A DNA stretch of 64,000 bases, taken from contig JACCGJ010012949.1 of the NCBI GenBank assembly GCA_013407085.1, forward strand, positions 62,001 through 126,000. The letters run 5' to 3'. The position numbers and the translations under genes were made by a program. Below, in pieces: positions 9,337 through 19,931 of the stretch (its first letter is position 1; every line of letters starts with the position of its first letter). The notes beneath the pieces were generated by a model. The model saw only the letters and a list, made by a program, of their open reading frames with translations, was not told where the DNA came from and did not search any database. The stretch comes from Atriophallophorus winterbourni (taxonomy: Eukaryota; Platyhelminthes; Trematoda; Plagiorchiida; Microphallidae).

Positions 9337-10329
9337 TCACGGTGTCCCGACCCTGCTGACCTTCAACAACTCTTTTAATTCTTTCTGCCAGTTTGATGTG
9401 TTTCTTCGATTTTGTGGTGGGGGCTGACCACTCAACAGCTGGGTTATTGTGTTTTTGTTTAACATCTGTTCTTTTTTGATGCTGTCAATGAATCTGAACA
9501 CACGAGGGAAGAACGCTCCCACAAGAGACTGCATTCTGTTGTGCCAGGCCTCGATACACTTGTTGGTTCGTGGCATGTCTGACATGGTGCGCTCGTACTG
9601 GTTCCACAGTTCGATGGGAAACATGGGGGCACGGCGTTCAGCCGTTGTTTTTCCAGGCAGCAGTGCAAACACCACCGGCATCATGAGTCCTTGGCAGCAA
9701 CAGTGTATTGTGTACAATTGATGGAATAAGCTGGGCGCCACTTTAAATGTTCCATCGGCAAACCAGTGTTGACTTTCAGACAATAACATCAGATTTTCGT
9801 GGGTTGAGAAAATCAGAATGCGCTGAGAGCCAGGTCCAGAGTCGTGCAGAAGAAAGAGCTCTCCATCATCAAAGGTCTTGTAGTCATCAGGAATATTCAG
9901 ATCTTTCAGACTTGCAGGCAGTGGTGGGACCCGACCATTGCGGTTTCGCGTTCTTTGTATTTGTCTCTTAATTGCCCGTTCTGTTGGCAAAGAAGCTGCT
10001 GTGACTTCAGAAACGCCTGTACACTGACTGGCAATGATCATCATTGTGGTTTCTTCTGTTGTAGACGCTTGTCTTTTGATGGAATCAACTACCTTCAGAA
10101 CATTCTGGCGACACGCGTCGGGGGCATGGTTGTGCTCTGATGACTTCAAGACTGTATTTCCGCGGAGATGGAGTCGCCGGGAACAGCGGTCTTTTCGCTT
10201 TCGTTCACACACATAAAAATCAACAGTGGCGTCACTCTTGCTGGTTTCCTTTTTGTTGTACACGAAACGTTCGTAGCAAGCCTTAGGTTTGCCTTTTTCA
10301 GACAAATACCAAGTAACGTGTCTGTCCAT
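9337..10329 (-). pseudogene. MULE transposase with FLYWCH zinc finger, catalytic core partly deleted
   Basis: 330 codons from ATG at 10329. Residues about 18-70 form a FLYWCH-like finger: aromatic residues, a C-x7-C pair in YVCERKRKDRC, and a terminal HNH. Residues about 187-235 start the MULE transposase domain, with HWFADGTFKVAP holding the first catalytic aspartate, then PVVFALLPGKTTAE. The next codons jump to the C-terminal part (WNQYERTM and RTNKCIEAWHNRM), so the segment with the other two catalytic acids is missing without loss of frame. The protein could bind DNA but not catalyse transposition. It was probably formed by internal deletion of a longer gene. Confidence 0.87.
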
Positions 10330-10493
10330 TTTGAAAGGTAGCCTTCAACGGAACTATTTAACTATTTATGACAATCAAACAAGTAAAAAAGTGAACTGAG
10401 TTCAAGTTCAAACGAGCAAGAGTGACCCCACTGTTGATTTTTATGTGTGTGAACGAAAACGAAAAGACCACTGTTCCGGGCGACTCCATCTCC
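10164..10493. repeat. 79-base inverted duplication spanning the transposase start
   Basis: Bases 10164-10242 (coding for part of the FLYWCH finger on the minus strand) are present again, inverted, at 10415-10493, with about five differences. The 172-base spacer contains the transposase ATG and 5' leader. A transcript through both arms would fold into a long hairpin. Confidence 0.85.
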
Positions 10494-10534
10494 ATGGAAC
10501 TGAGTTCAAGTGAACTCAGTTCACTTGTACAAGT

Positions 10535-10669
10535 GGCAATTGGTCAAGGAGCAAATGTCCAAGGAGCAACTGTCCGAGGAGTAATTTGTCAAGGAGCAAT
10601 TGTCAGAGGAGCAATTGTCAAGGAGCAACTGTCGGGGAGCAATTGTCAAGGAGCAACTGTCGGTACCCC
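10535..10669 (-). repeat. right subterminal iterated repeats of the FLYWCH-MULE
   Basis: Seven to nine copies of AATTGTCAAGGAGCA-type units, the inverted counterpart of the array at 8857-9030. The terminal part is the right inverted repeat. A perfect palindrome with 10-base arms (ACTGAGTTCA, AG, TGAACTCAGT) lies just inside, near 10499-10521. Confidence 0.8.
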
Positions 10670-10805
10670 TTATTTCACATATCATGACTCAGCTATAGCG
10701 GATAACCTTTGACGGGAACTCAGAACTCAGAACTCAGAAAATTTTATGGTAGAAAAAGCAGTAAGCTTAACAATAACCATAGGATGACAAGGTTATATGG
10801 AATAA

Positions 10806-10862
10806 TATATAGTTATATATATATATATATATATATATATAGATATATATATATAGATATAG
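10806..10862. repeat. (TA)n microsatellite in the CR1-A 3' UTR
   Basis: An AT dinucleotide run with GATA interruptions. CR1-D has only a short AT-rich stretch at the equivalent place (near 58490), so the run expanded in this copy. Confidence 0.85.
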
Positions 10863-10977
10863 AATATATTTAATATCTCAGAAATTAATAGGGACCAGTC
10901 CACATAACCGCATGGCGTCAAAAACTCATCGAGTTTGGAAGCGGAAAAACCTCAACAGATTCTGATCGTGTGATTTC

Positions 10978-12899
10978 TCAGGCAAATAGTTCCAAGTGAA
11001 ACAAATTCTTACCGAGAAAAAAATTACGACGAATATCCAATCGAGAATGCGGAATGCCTAAAGCCTTTGAATGTGTTCGTGTTCGAGTATGGCCATTGGG
11101 ATTTAGCAAGTGTTTAAGGGGATGGTTTTCAGTATGCAGGATTTTTAATGTCAACAGGAGGTCACTACGTACCCGTCGTTGGGTAAAATCGTGTAGGTTC
11201 AGTTTTAACATTCGTTCTGTGAAAGGCAAATTTCTGTAAGGGGGGACCAACTTTTTGCACGATGATAAATCCTGTCGAGTAGTTCGATGTCCTTCCTCAG
11301 CCATGGTGCCCAGGCTTGGATGGAATATTCCATAACAGGACGTATATACGTGTTAATTACCCGGGGTAGGGTTTCGGGCGTAAAAATCCGGAATATTCTT
11401 TTGAGAAGACTCAAGATACGGCAAGCTTTATTGTACACCATCCGGCAATGATGTCCATGCTTAAGGTTAAATGAAACCCATATACCGAGATCTTTTTCTG
11501 CGGTGGTCCAGACAAGATCTTGTGTGCCAAGCTGATACGTGTGGTGCAGAGATTCTCCAAGCGGCAGCATTTTACATTTCGCAGGGTTAAATGTTAACTC
11601 ATTTAACTGGGACCAACGAAATAAGGTGCTCAGATCACGTTGTAATGTCATACAGTCATTAACAGACCTTACACGTTTCCATATTTTAATATCATCGGCA
11701 AATAGTATCAAGTTGCATCCAATGTCCTCTACTATATCGTTCATATACACCAAGAATAGAAGAGGTCCAAGCACCGAGCCTTGCGGAACTCCACTCGTGA
11801 CGTCTATTTTTCTAGATAAGGTGCTGCCAACGCGAACTTGGACGTGTCTATCAGTAAGATAGTCCCTTATCCAATTCAGCAATATTCCCGTTATTCCATA
11901 GGATTCGAGCTTTTTAATTAAGATGTCATGGTTGACTCTATCGAAAGCTTTGGAAATATCGATGTAGCAAGCATGTACAGCCTCACCTTCGTCTAGTGCC
12001 TTGGTCCAATCCTCGAACGTTGTAAGAAGATTAGATAAACAGCAACGACCTCTTCGAAAACCGTGTTGTGCTGCGGTCAAAATATTTTGGTTTTCAAAAT
12101 GTTCTCTTATGCGCGCAGTCACAATGCGTTCCATTAATTTGGAGATCACCGGAAGTAACGTTACCGGTCTATAGTTTGCTGTGTCTGAACGGCTACCGCC
12201 TTTATAAATAGGAGTTATCATCCCTGCTTTCCATTGCGGTGGTATTTTTCCTTCATTTAAGCTGAGATTGAATATGCGAGTGAGAGGAGCAGTCAAAGCA
12301 ACGCGACACCTGCGAAGTACGGCGGGGGTAATTTTGTCTGCGCCAGGGGACTTCTTTTCGTTTAGTCGACAAAGTTCCCGCCCAACCATGTATTCGTTGA
12401 TAGTCATTTCACTTAATAATTCGAAATGTGGTGAACTTGATGAAACTTGATATGGTATACAACGCTTGGGATTGAAGACAAATGAGTAAAACGTTGCTAA
12501 AGCATCGGCGGTATCTTGGGCAGTGTGGGTCAATCCATGAGGTGTTAGTACAGAGAATACACCTGGTTTGATCTTTGATCGTTCATTTACTATCTTGTAG
12601 AGAAGCTTAGGATTCTTTTCCATTCTCTTAAGCAAGTTCCATTGGAATTGCATGCGATCTTCTCTTACAAGAGTCGTGACGTTATTCCGTATCTTACAGA
12701 ATCGTTTCCAAGTTTCTTCCGTACCAAACTTCTTATGAGTTACCCAAGACTCTCGCTTAACAGCTAACCATTTCTTCGTTCTACTCCGAATAACAAACTG
12801 GTTGTTGTAGCTGCATTTGTGTGGTACAAAAATCGAGTTTTCGTAAATCTTCGAATTGAGATAATTTAGAAACGAATTGTAATATGAGCCAGGATCCAT
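10978..12899 (-). pseudogene. CR1-A ORF2, reverse transcriptase domain, frameshifted
   Basis: From 12899 the frame carries the RT: ADKITPAVLRRC, PIYKGGSRSDTANYRPVTLL, AFDRVNHDILIKKLESYGI (motif A), TSGVPQGSVLGPLLFLVYMN (motif B) and LILFADDIKIW (motif C). It breaks near 11240-11260, resumes as NLPFTERMLKLNLHDF in the frame ending at 10978, and is broken again near 11020 by an extra A in a run. CR1-D preserves the correct reading at all three breaks. Non-functional. Confidence 0.88.
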
Positions 12900-12940
12900 T
12901 GAATCAAACTCATGAGTGTGTGCATCCCGGAGACTGATAT

Positions 12941-13834
12941 TTAAGGATTCAAATTGTATTTCCTTATGACTTTCGTCTGTTCACACAATCGTTCCGCACT
13001 ACATACATAATCAAACAAAAGCACAACATGATCACTCTTCCCCAGTGGTGCCAGGTATTGTATACCCTCTACTGCGGTTGCCTCAGGCGTTAAGACAAGG
13101 TCAAGGGTTGAAGGTTGGTCAAGACCCCGCCAGCGAGTTGGCTGGTTAACGTGATTGTGCAGTGAAGCAAATTCTATAACCTCCTTGAATTTATGTTCAA
13201 ACGAATGCAGGGAGTGCTCACCTCTCGAAAACAGATGCGGGAGATTAAAATCGCCAATGATCAGCAATTGCATAGTCTGGCATCTTGTGATGTGTTGCAA
13301 TGATTCGATGAGCTTATCATTGTATGAGCTTTCGGATGATGGCGAGCGGTAAATGATGCCGATCGTACATTCATCTCCATTGACTAGTTTTACTGAACAC
13401 CACATCGTATCAGGAAGGCTGAGGTCAGGATGATCGATGACGTTACACTGCGCTAAACGTTCGTGATAGTAGACTGCAACTCCACCACCAGATCTTCGAT
13501 CACGATCGCGACGAAGTAGTGACATTTTCGGAATCAAAAGCTCAGCATCAGTCATGCAGGGCTGGAACCAAGTCTCTGTAACTGCAACCAAATCGGGTGA
13601 AAGTCTATCACAAAGCTCACATAGTTCAGCTAATTTGTTAGTTAAACACTGAGCATTTGTATATATGCACCTGATCGTATTTGTCTTACACAATGTCGAA
13701 TCGTGTACTGTAGCTATTGGTTCGACGCGCGATGAGTTTGAAACTTGTGAGCTACTTATTGCGCGCTGACAGTTTGAAACAACATTTGGTTCCCTGTATG
13801 ACGTATTTGGTCCGACTCGGTTTGAGCCGGACAT
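12941..13834 (-). pseudogene. CR1-A ORF2, endonuclease domain
   Basis: From ATG at 13834 (MSGSNRVG), overlapping ORF1. An apurinic-like endonuclease follows: CIYTNAQCLTNKL, VAVTETWFQPCM, IGIIYRSPSS, LLIIGDFNLPHLFSRG, and GKSDHVVLLFDY with the catalytic SDH. The frame is lost near 12958-12962, where this copy has GGAAATAC and CR1-D has GGAAAATAC (minus-strand sense), a 1-base deletion. Up to that point the domain looks complete. Confidence 0.88.
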
Positions 13835-14752
13835 ACGACGTTTTTTGATGCATCGATTTCTTCCATTTCGGTGGGAACGCTATCATCTGCTGTCCCCAGA
13901 CGAGGATGTGTTTCGATCATGGTACTTGGTTTGGGTGGACTAAGTCTAACGTCCTTCGGTAAAGCTCTTTTCGCTTTTTTCCATTCGGACTTTACAATCT
14001 CAGCCATGTCGTTAGTTAAAAACGTAATCCTCAGTGGTTTCGGACCATCTTCTTTATATTTTGGCGAAAAAGGCACCCGAAAAGTGTCAGTGACCACAAC
14101 ATTTGAAATATCAAGCGAACACGCAATGTAACGCCACTGCTTGAAGTCGTGCTCTGCGGCTTCCTGAACTGATGCTTGGGAGGTATTTTCTATTACCCCA
14201 AGTAGAACTATACTTCGCAAGACCGTTTTTTCCTTATTGTTTAAAGTACCCTTTCTTTCCCACCATGGTACATCGGGATTTATCCGGCACTTTGAATTGG
14301 GATCCGTCTTGAGTCGGTACGAATTTAGCATTATGTTCTCGATATCAGCCTCGCACTTCAGTGTTACCCTTAGTAAGCGAGGTTGATCAATATGAGCTGA
14401 GGTGGAGTGGCGAGTTAGACGAATCAATTTGCCAGGAATAACATGCTGAATTTGCATTTGTTGACAAAGTTGAGACCATTTATCTAGATCGTGTTTGTGT
14501 TTCCTATCAAACAGGCTTTCGTTGGACTCGCTAACATTCGTACATATTACGCTTAGTGCATAAGAATTCTTGTTGCGTGTCCGAGAGTCATTCTTTATAG
14601 AATGTGAACCTTTTTGATTTATTATTCGTGAGTCATGGGGAGAAGCTTTAAAGTGAGTAGCGGAGGTCGACTGCAAACGCCTTTCTCCGTAAGTATTTTC
14701 TACGACAGAGGCCGTTTTAGTTGATACCGAATCGGCGCAGATAACACTAGGC
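13756..14752 (-). pseudogene. CR1-A ORF1, 5'-truncated
   Basis: The frame is open from the insertion junction (14752) to 13756. It carries VICTNVSESNESLFD, then RLLRVTLKCEADIENIMLNS, PDVPWWERKGTL, RSIVLLGVIENTS and FRVPFSPKYKEDGPKP. This is the ORF1 module shared with CR1-C and CR1-F, presumably RNA-binding. The 3' end overlaps the start of ORF2 by about 79 bases in another frame. The open frame continues upstream into the 2.92-kb repeat, but those codons are not part of the element. Confidence 0.8.
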
Positions 14753-15592
14753 GACTGAATTTCATATCGGCATAGGCATAGTAAATGCAATCTTGTCTCG
14801 TTTGAACGCTCGTCTCTGAAGCTATCGCAAGCTGACCGTAAATTCAAAAATGATAATAATCATCACCTGCGCGCTAAATGCTAACAGTGTGTCACCAAAA
14901 TATGATCCATCCACGCAGGAGGGTGAATGATTTTCTTTAAGACAACTTCCCCGGTATTTTGAACATATCCTAGGTGCATGTATCTTAAAATGGAGAAAGG
15001 CGTTCTAATGCTTTTCTGCAGTCTGCTCACAATACTGCTACTAGGCTGGATGGGCCATGCGTTCAGATGGGAAATGGTCGTATTCGGAAATCACGCTCAC
15101 GAAATACGAGTGCAAATACAATGAAATATGCGCGAACTGCCGCGCAGAATTGCAATCACCATATTAGCTATTTGAACGCAGATTTTGAACATTTTACGGA
15201 AATTAGAATCCCGCAAATACTTTGAACTTCACAACACTTTTGTATTGTCCCACAAGGTCGTAATATTCATCAGAGTCATTATCACTGGTGCTAAAGAGAA
15301 ATTAGACAACTTGCAACAAACGTAAATTTAATCCGGTGGATTTATTCTTCTGAATGCTTCCAAATTAATTATAATATTCACAAACCATTTATTTTATGAG
15401 ATTATTCCAATTATTGTTTAATAAAATTTGCTTAATGGGAATTGTTTGAGTATACTAGTTAGAACATTGAGACTCGTCCAGTGAGCGAACACACGCTTCG
15501 ATTGCGCACAAATCTTATTACAATCCGACCGAAAGACATCCTTCTTAATCATGAAAAAATAAAGTTTGTAATGAATCGGTGAGAGTAGTTTA

Positions 15593-15635
15593 TTGGTAAC
15601 GTTTCGCTTCTGACACAGAAGCTTCGTCAGACCAA
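15593..15635 (-). ncRNA. hammerhead ribozyme motif, PLE-B 3' end
   Basis: The best-preserved hammerhead in the window. On the minus strand: TTGGT, core CTGACGA, one A, a perfect 7-bp stem II (GCTTCTG, loop TGT, CAGAAGC), GAAA, CG, triplet GTT, and ACCAA, which pairs with TTGGT over 5 bp. All catalytic core positions are present. Confidence 0.85.
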
Positions 15636-15805
15636 GTGTGTCCGTACGAACAGAGATCAAGCTTAAATTTCATTCACCTGACTATCATAAACTGGTTAAA
15701 ACTGTACAGTCCATGGTAGGTTCTGCGCTCGTTAAGATAGACAGGCGTGTTCAATATCAACTGACGCACAACCACCCCTACGTGCCGTATAATCCCTTAA
15801 TTGTT

Positions 15806-16168
15806 TTAGTCTAGGCAGGTGTGAATGACATCTGCTGACAGATTAGCGCGATTGCGTAATCGGTGCGCACACTGGGGGTTACGCACGCTAATGTTTATCC
15901 GATGCATGACCGGACGCCAGATTGTGGAGATATCAGCCCCATCCTCCTTATTGACAGCATTCTTACCAGCCTTTGTTATCTTAACCGCCTCAGCGTGAAG
16001 TCGTTCCATGTATGGTTTTATTCCCCGCCTTATCACTTCTACGTTATCAAGATCTACGCTGTGACCCGTGTCCAGCACATGTTCAGCTAGTGCTGAATCT
16101 CTTATCAGTGTTTGATATTCAGTGGAATTGCGTGGCTGCTTACCGATTCGATTTGCATTCATTTGCAT
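15806..16168 (-). pseudogene. PLE-B endonuclease C-terminal fragment
   Basis: Carries TLIRDSALAEHVLDTGHSVD, IRRGIKPYMERLHAEAVK and ISTIWRPVMHR, the conserved carboxyl end after the GIY-YIG core. The catalytic GIY-YIG residues and the RT are absent. It marks a Penelope family distinct from PLE-A. Confidence 0.8.
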
Positions 16169-16393
16169 GCGTTTCCGTCACAACACACCCCACGACCGGT
16201 TCCGTGCTGTTTGCAATCATCAGGTAGGGACAGTAAGATCAGGATCCGCAAGAGCTTGAAAAAGTGGAGGAATGGTAAACAAGGAGCGCTTGTATACCAC
16301 TGTTGAATAAGGCTGGTACGACCAACCTGTTCAAAGCATGTGTCCAAACACATGTTTAATGTGGTTAAACACATAACCATGAAATAAAATATT

Positions 16394-16436
16394 CATGGTC
16401 TGACGAAGCTTCCGTGTCAGAAGCGAAATGTTACAG
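16394..16436 (+). ncRNA. degraded hammerhead motif, inverted PLE-B end
   Basis: Plus-strand counterpart of the motif at 15593-15635. The core CTGACGA and GAAA are kept, but stem II has a mismatch (GCTTCCG with CAGAAGC), stem III is T-G instead of C-G, and stem I loses a pair. It is probably inactive or weak. Confidence 0.7.
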
Positions 16437-17039
16437 ATAAACTACTCTCACCGATTCATTACAAACTTTATTTTTTCATGATTATGATTCCCCGATAAGT
16501 CACAAACATTTTCCATTACATTACATCCTTCTTAGTATTTCACATTAAGCTTCACAGTAAATAAATGCTGAAACGTGAACAATGGATAATATCGATATCA
16601 AGTATTTAAGGCAAATAAAAATGTCATGTGATTTTGCTTAAATTGTTGCGATCAATGTCGATGTTCGTCAAGACAATAAGAGATCACGAACTAATCGTTT
16701 TGTGGCCTCCTTCGGTCGATGTTGAACATGGATGTACATCACAAGCGCATGATGGTTTCATGCTCAACAACTTTCCTACAATAACGCTATATCATATGAT
16801 AATTATCCCGCACTTGACATAGTGGACAAATACTGAGAAATACGCGCGAAGTCCCGCGGTCAACAATCCCAGCGCACGACAACTAGTAGACGACATACTC
16901 GATAGTGGCGCATTTTATGATTTGCGTCGCATTCAAACGACTCAACAAAAAATGAGAAATTTATGGGAAATGAAAGATTAATTTGTGGAGACTGATTTGC
17001 ATCTGAATTGACACAACAACTAGCTGAGTCATCGCGAAA

Positions 17040-17407
17040 TTCTATTCTATATTATTCTATTCAGCCCTCTCCGTGCCGGGTGGCACATGAGGCGAAGACA
17101 ACTTCACGCCAGTGGTTCCGGTCTGACGCTGCTTCCGTTGCCGTCTGCACCGTGAATCCTTGTGTATGTAGTTCGCGTTCCAACGTTCTGCGCCAAGTTT
17201 CCTTGGGCCGTCCCCTTTTTCGTTTACCTTGCGGATGCCAGTGCATGGCTACCTTCGTATGCGAACTGGGATCCATCCTGCAGACATGACCGAACCACGG
17301 ATCTGTTGTCATCGTTTCCGTAGCAATGTAGGTTTTACGGGATAGGGTTGCTAGCCCTAAGCCCAACCCTCCTCCTTTCTCAGACGGGCTTGGGACCGTC
17401 CTTGGCG
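17040..17407 (-). mobile_element. RTE-like retrotransposon 3' scrap with 14-bp target duplication
   Basis: GAGTCATCGCGAAA flanks the insert at 17026-17039 and 17408-17421. The minus strand encodes the RTE carboxyl tail (FGHVCRMDPSSHTKVAMHW, GKRKRGRPKETWRR, NHWREVVFASCATRH) also present in the larger RTE copy at 23.3-23.5 kb. Everything upstream of this tail is lost. The leading 70 or so bases (17340-17407) are not recognisable RTE coding sequence. Confidence 0.88.
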
Positions 17408-19702
17408 GAGTCATCGCGAAAACGTCCTCTAAAATCAACCTGAATGCACGATTTGTACTGGATGACTAATTTCACTTTCCACCACCAGCGGAACTCCTTG
17501 GACCGAAAACCCGTTCAATAGACGACTGCCGTAGTACGTATAACGAATTCTCGCACCCGGCCTCGACTTTAATTCATAAAACGTCGATCATACGAAACTA
17601 GTACGCAATTTGCAATCAGTAGTGTAGTCACAAAACTTAACACATTGTACATGCGTTGACCAGGAATTTGGAACATGACACACTATATGAACAAGAACCA
17701 ACAGCATAAACATAATGAAAAAGGACCAGAACATTGTTTTCTTTCTCACAGACAAATGAAGAACGAATGTGTTAATGAAGACACAGGTTAGATCAAGAAT
17801 GCTGAGCAGCTAATTCGAGATACAACAAATTACCTACGGACGTGCGAAGACTTGGCAAAACGACTTGAAAACACAATAATCGCGGCTTTGGAGAAATTGC
17901 AGTTAATGTGGCAATAGAATATAATGAAAAATACAAGAATGAAGCCGAATTACTCCACCAGACTCGCATTCTACTGGCTGAAAAATACTCAAAGAGAATA
18001 TTCCATAACGCTGCTAGTTTGTATGACAAGAGAATCGAATATTGAGTTATCGAAGGATCTGTGAAGAAGACTTTAATAACCGGTAAGAGAATCGAAGCAA
18101 GCAGTTCACTCGGAAAAACGATTATTCAATAAATTTACAAATGTAAAGATGGACGAAAGACAGAAAGAAAAGTGTGAAGAAAATTAATTTTCTGCACGGC
18201 CGATTCAAATGGTGCATAGTGTTATATGCAGAACACTCCAGTTGCGGAATGTTATATTGGGTACAAGCTGCCTTCTCGGTCAACGCCAACCGTGATGAAT
18301 AATAATTAATGATTTTGAGTAGCGCGTCGTATACGCAAGAATGGTCACGTGTTGCGATCGACCGGTTAGCTGATTGGACGACAGCATGCACATGTTCACG
18401 CGGGCACAGACAAGTAGACAGACGCACTCAACACAGGGAAATTTGCAAAGTTTTTCGACTTCGTTAGCAGCGAATAGGTATAGGAAATTGTCGATGTTCT
18501 GGGCTCCTGTGCAAGACTGTAATGTCTTCCACTCTGGCATGAAGGACTCAAGTTTCCTAAATGGTTTCGCCTCAGAATCTTTGAGATTTGTCGATGCGTC
18601 AAGCCAGGATATGTCGTTGCTCACATGCTGTTCTGCATTTTCTTTGCTATATCGACGAAGAGCGCAGTTAGGACAAGAAAAGCAGGTATTTACATAGGCA
18701 AGGGTTGACATTATAAGCATTCCGGCCTGAAGACTTTGGTAACACAAACAAAGCTTACGATGTGTTAATCCTTATACTGGTTTTTGCTGACGTGTGAGCC
18801 ATCACTGTAAATTCCTTTAGTCGCGAATAGATTGCTCAACATCCGCATACAAGGGTGTAGGCCGACAATCAGCATGACCAAAACCAAATTCCCGGCTCAC
18901 ACAAATGCATGGACTTTCACCATTAAGTTGAAATTTGTCAGGTTGATCTTGTACATTATTTCACATATCATGACACAGCTATAGCGGATAACCTTTGACG
19001 GGAGACCGAATTTCATATCGGGATAGGCATAGTAAATGCAATCTAGTCCCTTTTGAACATTCTTCTCTGAAGCTAGCGCAAGCTGTCCGTGAATTCAAAA
19101 ATGATAATAATCATCACCTGCGCGCTAAATGCTAACAGTGTGTCACCAAAATATGATCCATCCACGCAGGAAGGTGAATGGTTTTCTTTAAGATAACATC
19201 CCCGGTATTTTGAACATATCCTAGGTGGATGTATCTTAAAATGGAGAAGTGCGTTCTAATGCTTTTCTGCAGAGTCTGCTCACAATACTGCTACTAGGCT
19301 GGATGGGCCATGCGTTCAGATGGGAAATGGTCGTATTCCGAAATCACACTCACGAAATACGAGTGCAAATACAATGAAATATGCGCGAACTGCCGCGCAG
19401 AATTGCAATCACCATATTAGCTATTGGAACGCAGATTTTGAACATGTTACGGAAATTAGGATCCCGCGAATACTTTGAACTTCACAACATCTTTGTACTG
19501 TCTCACAATGTCGTAATATTCATCAGAGCCATTATTACTGGTGCTAAAGAGAAATTAGACAACTTGCAACAAAAGTAAATTAAATCCGGAGGATGTATTG
19601 TTCTGAACGCTTCCAAATTAATTATAATATTCACAAACCATTTATTTTATGAGATTATTCCAATTATTGTTTAATAAAATCTGCGTAATGTGAATTGTTT
19701 GA

Positions 19703-19931
19703 AACTGAGAAGGGCAAGTATCGTAATTCAGCGCAGCGCACGGTTGAATGTGAATAAGGTGAGCGATGAGGCCACGAGGAAAGCTTTTGGCAATATACTG
19801 AGAGAGGAAATCAGCGCCCGGCCCAAGGATTCAATGACGATGGATGTTTTCAACCGCACACTAAAGGCGGTCGGAGAATAATTCCTCGGGTACAGACAGA
19901 GGGGCAAAGCTTCCCAGAAAATCCCCTGGTT
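19703..19931 (+). pseudogene. RTE element, upstream piece
   Basis: Encodes KVSDEATRKAFGNILREEIS and FNRTLKAVGE, a stop, then FLGYRQRGKASQKIPWL. This is the linker between endonuclease and RT in RTE elements. The natural continuation (KTWHLIEDRKDIRKRML) starts at 21589 after CR1-B. It is 5'-truncated inside the linker at the junction with unit U2. Confidence 0.72.

Larger units (their letters stand above)
8850..10669 (-). mobile_element. FLYWCH-type MULE transposon with 9-bp target duplication
   Basis: The 9-mer TTATTTCAC flanks the element at 8841-8849 and 10670-10678, the size expected for Mutator-like elements. The uninterrupted host sequence (ACATTATTTCACATATCATG) is present in other units, which gives the empty site. 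The terminal inverted repeats share a perfect core of about 33 bases starting at 8857, preceded by variable ends (GGTTCCA, and GGGGTAC on the other strand). Subterminal arrays of short repeats follow on both sides. The transposase is internally deleted. Confidence 0.92.
10717..14752 (-). mobile_element. CR1-A non-LTR retrotransposon, 5'-truncated
   Basis: A CR1-like element on the minus strand, inserted at the unit junction between GACGGGA and GAC(C/T)GAATTTC. The 3' tail is a short 7-base repeat (AACTCAG on the plus strand, near 10717-10735) instead of poly(A), as in CR1. It contains ORF1 and ORF2 but lacks the N-terminal PHD-like module. Clear target duplications are not visible. ORF2 is nearly identical to that of CR1-D (inverted, 55.7-58.5 kb). 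ORF1 resembles CR1-C instead, so the element is a mosaic. Confidence 0.88.
15548..16522 (-). mobile_element. PLE-B, short Penelope-like element with inverted hammerhead ends
   Basis: A 975-base insertion with target duplication ACATCCTTCTTA at 15536-15547 and 16523-16534. An inverted pair of about 84 bases lies at its ends (about 15552-15635 and 16397-16480), each containing a hammerhead motif, one per strand. Between them is a 3' fragment of a Penelope ORF on the minus strand. The family differs from PLE-A (for example QPRNSTEYQTLIRD where PLE-A has QPRDAREYQSLIRD). It is severely 5'-truncated. The inverted extra copy is a known feature of some Penelope insertions. Confidence 0.87.
14753..19003 (+). 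repeat. unit U1 of the 2.92-kb array
   Basis: Starts at the junction GACTGAATTTCATATCGG. It holds PLE-B (15548-16522) and an RTE scrap (17040-17407). Without these and their target duplications it is about 2.88 kb, with small deletions near 18510 and 18811. The rest matches U3 and U5 closely. No gene is evident in the remaining sequence. Confidence 0.88.

Noticed and set aside
10806..10862. AT-rich run as replication origin or promoter
   Set aside because: A simple dinucleotide repeat in a retrotransposon 3' UTR; nothing else supports a function.
17340..17407. Extra gene fragment upstream of the RTE scrap
   Set aside because: Too short and without recognisable residues; probably a 5' inversion or filler made at insertion.
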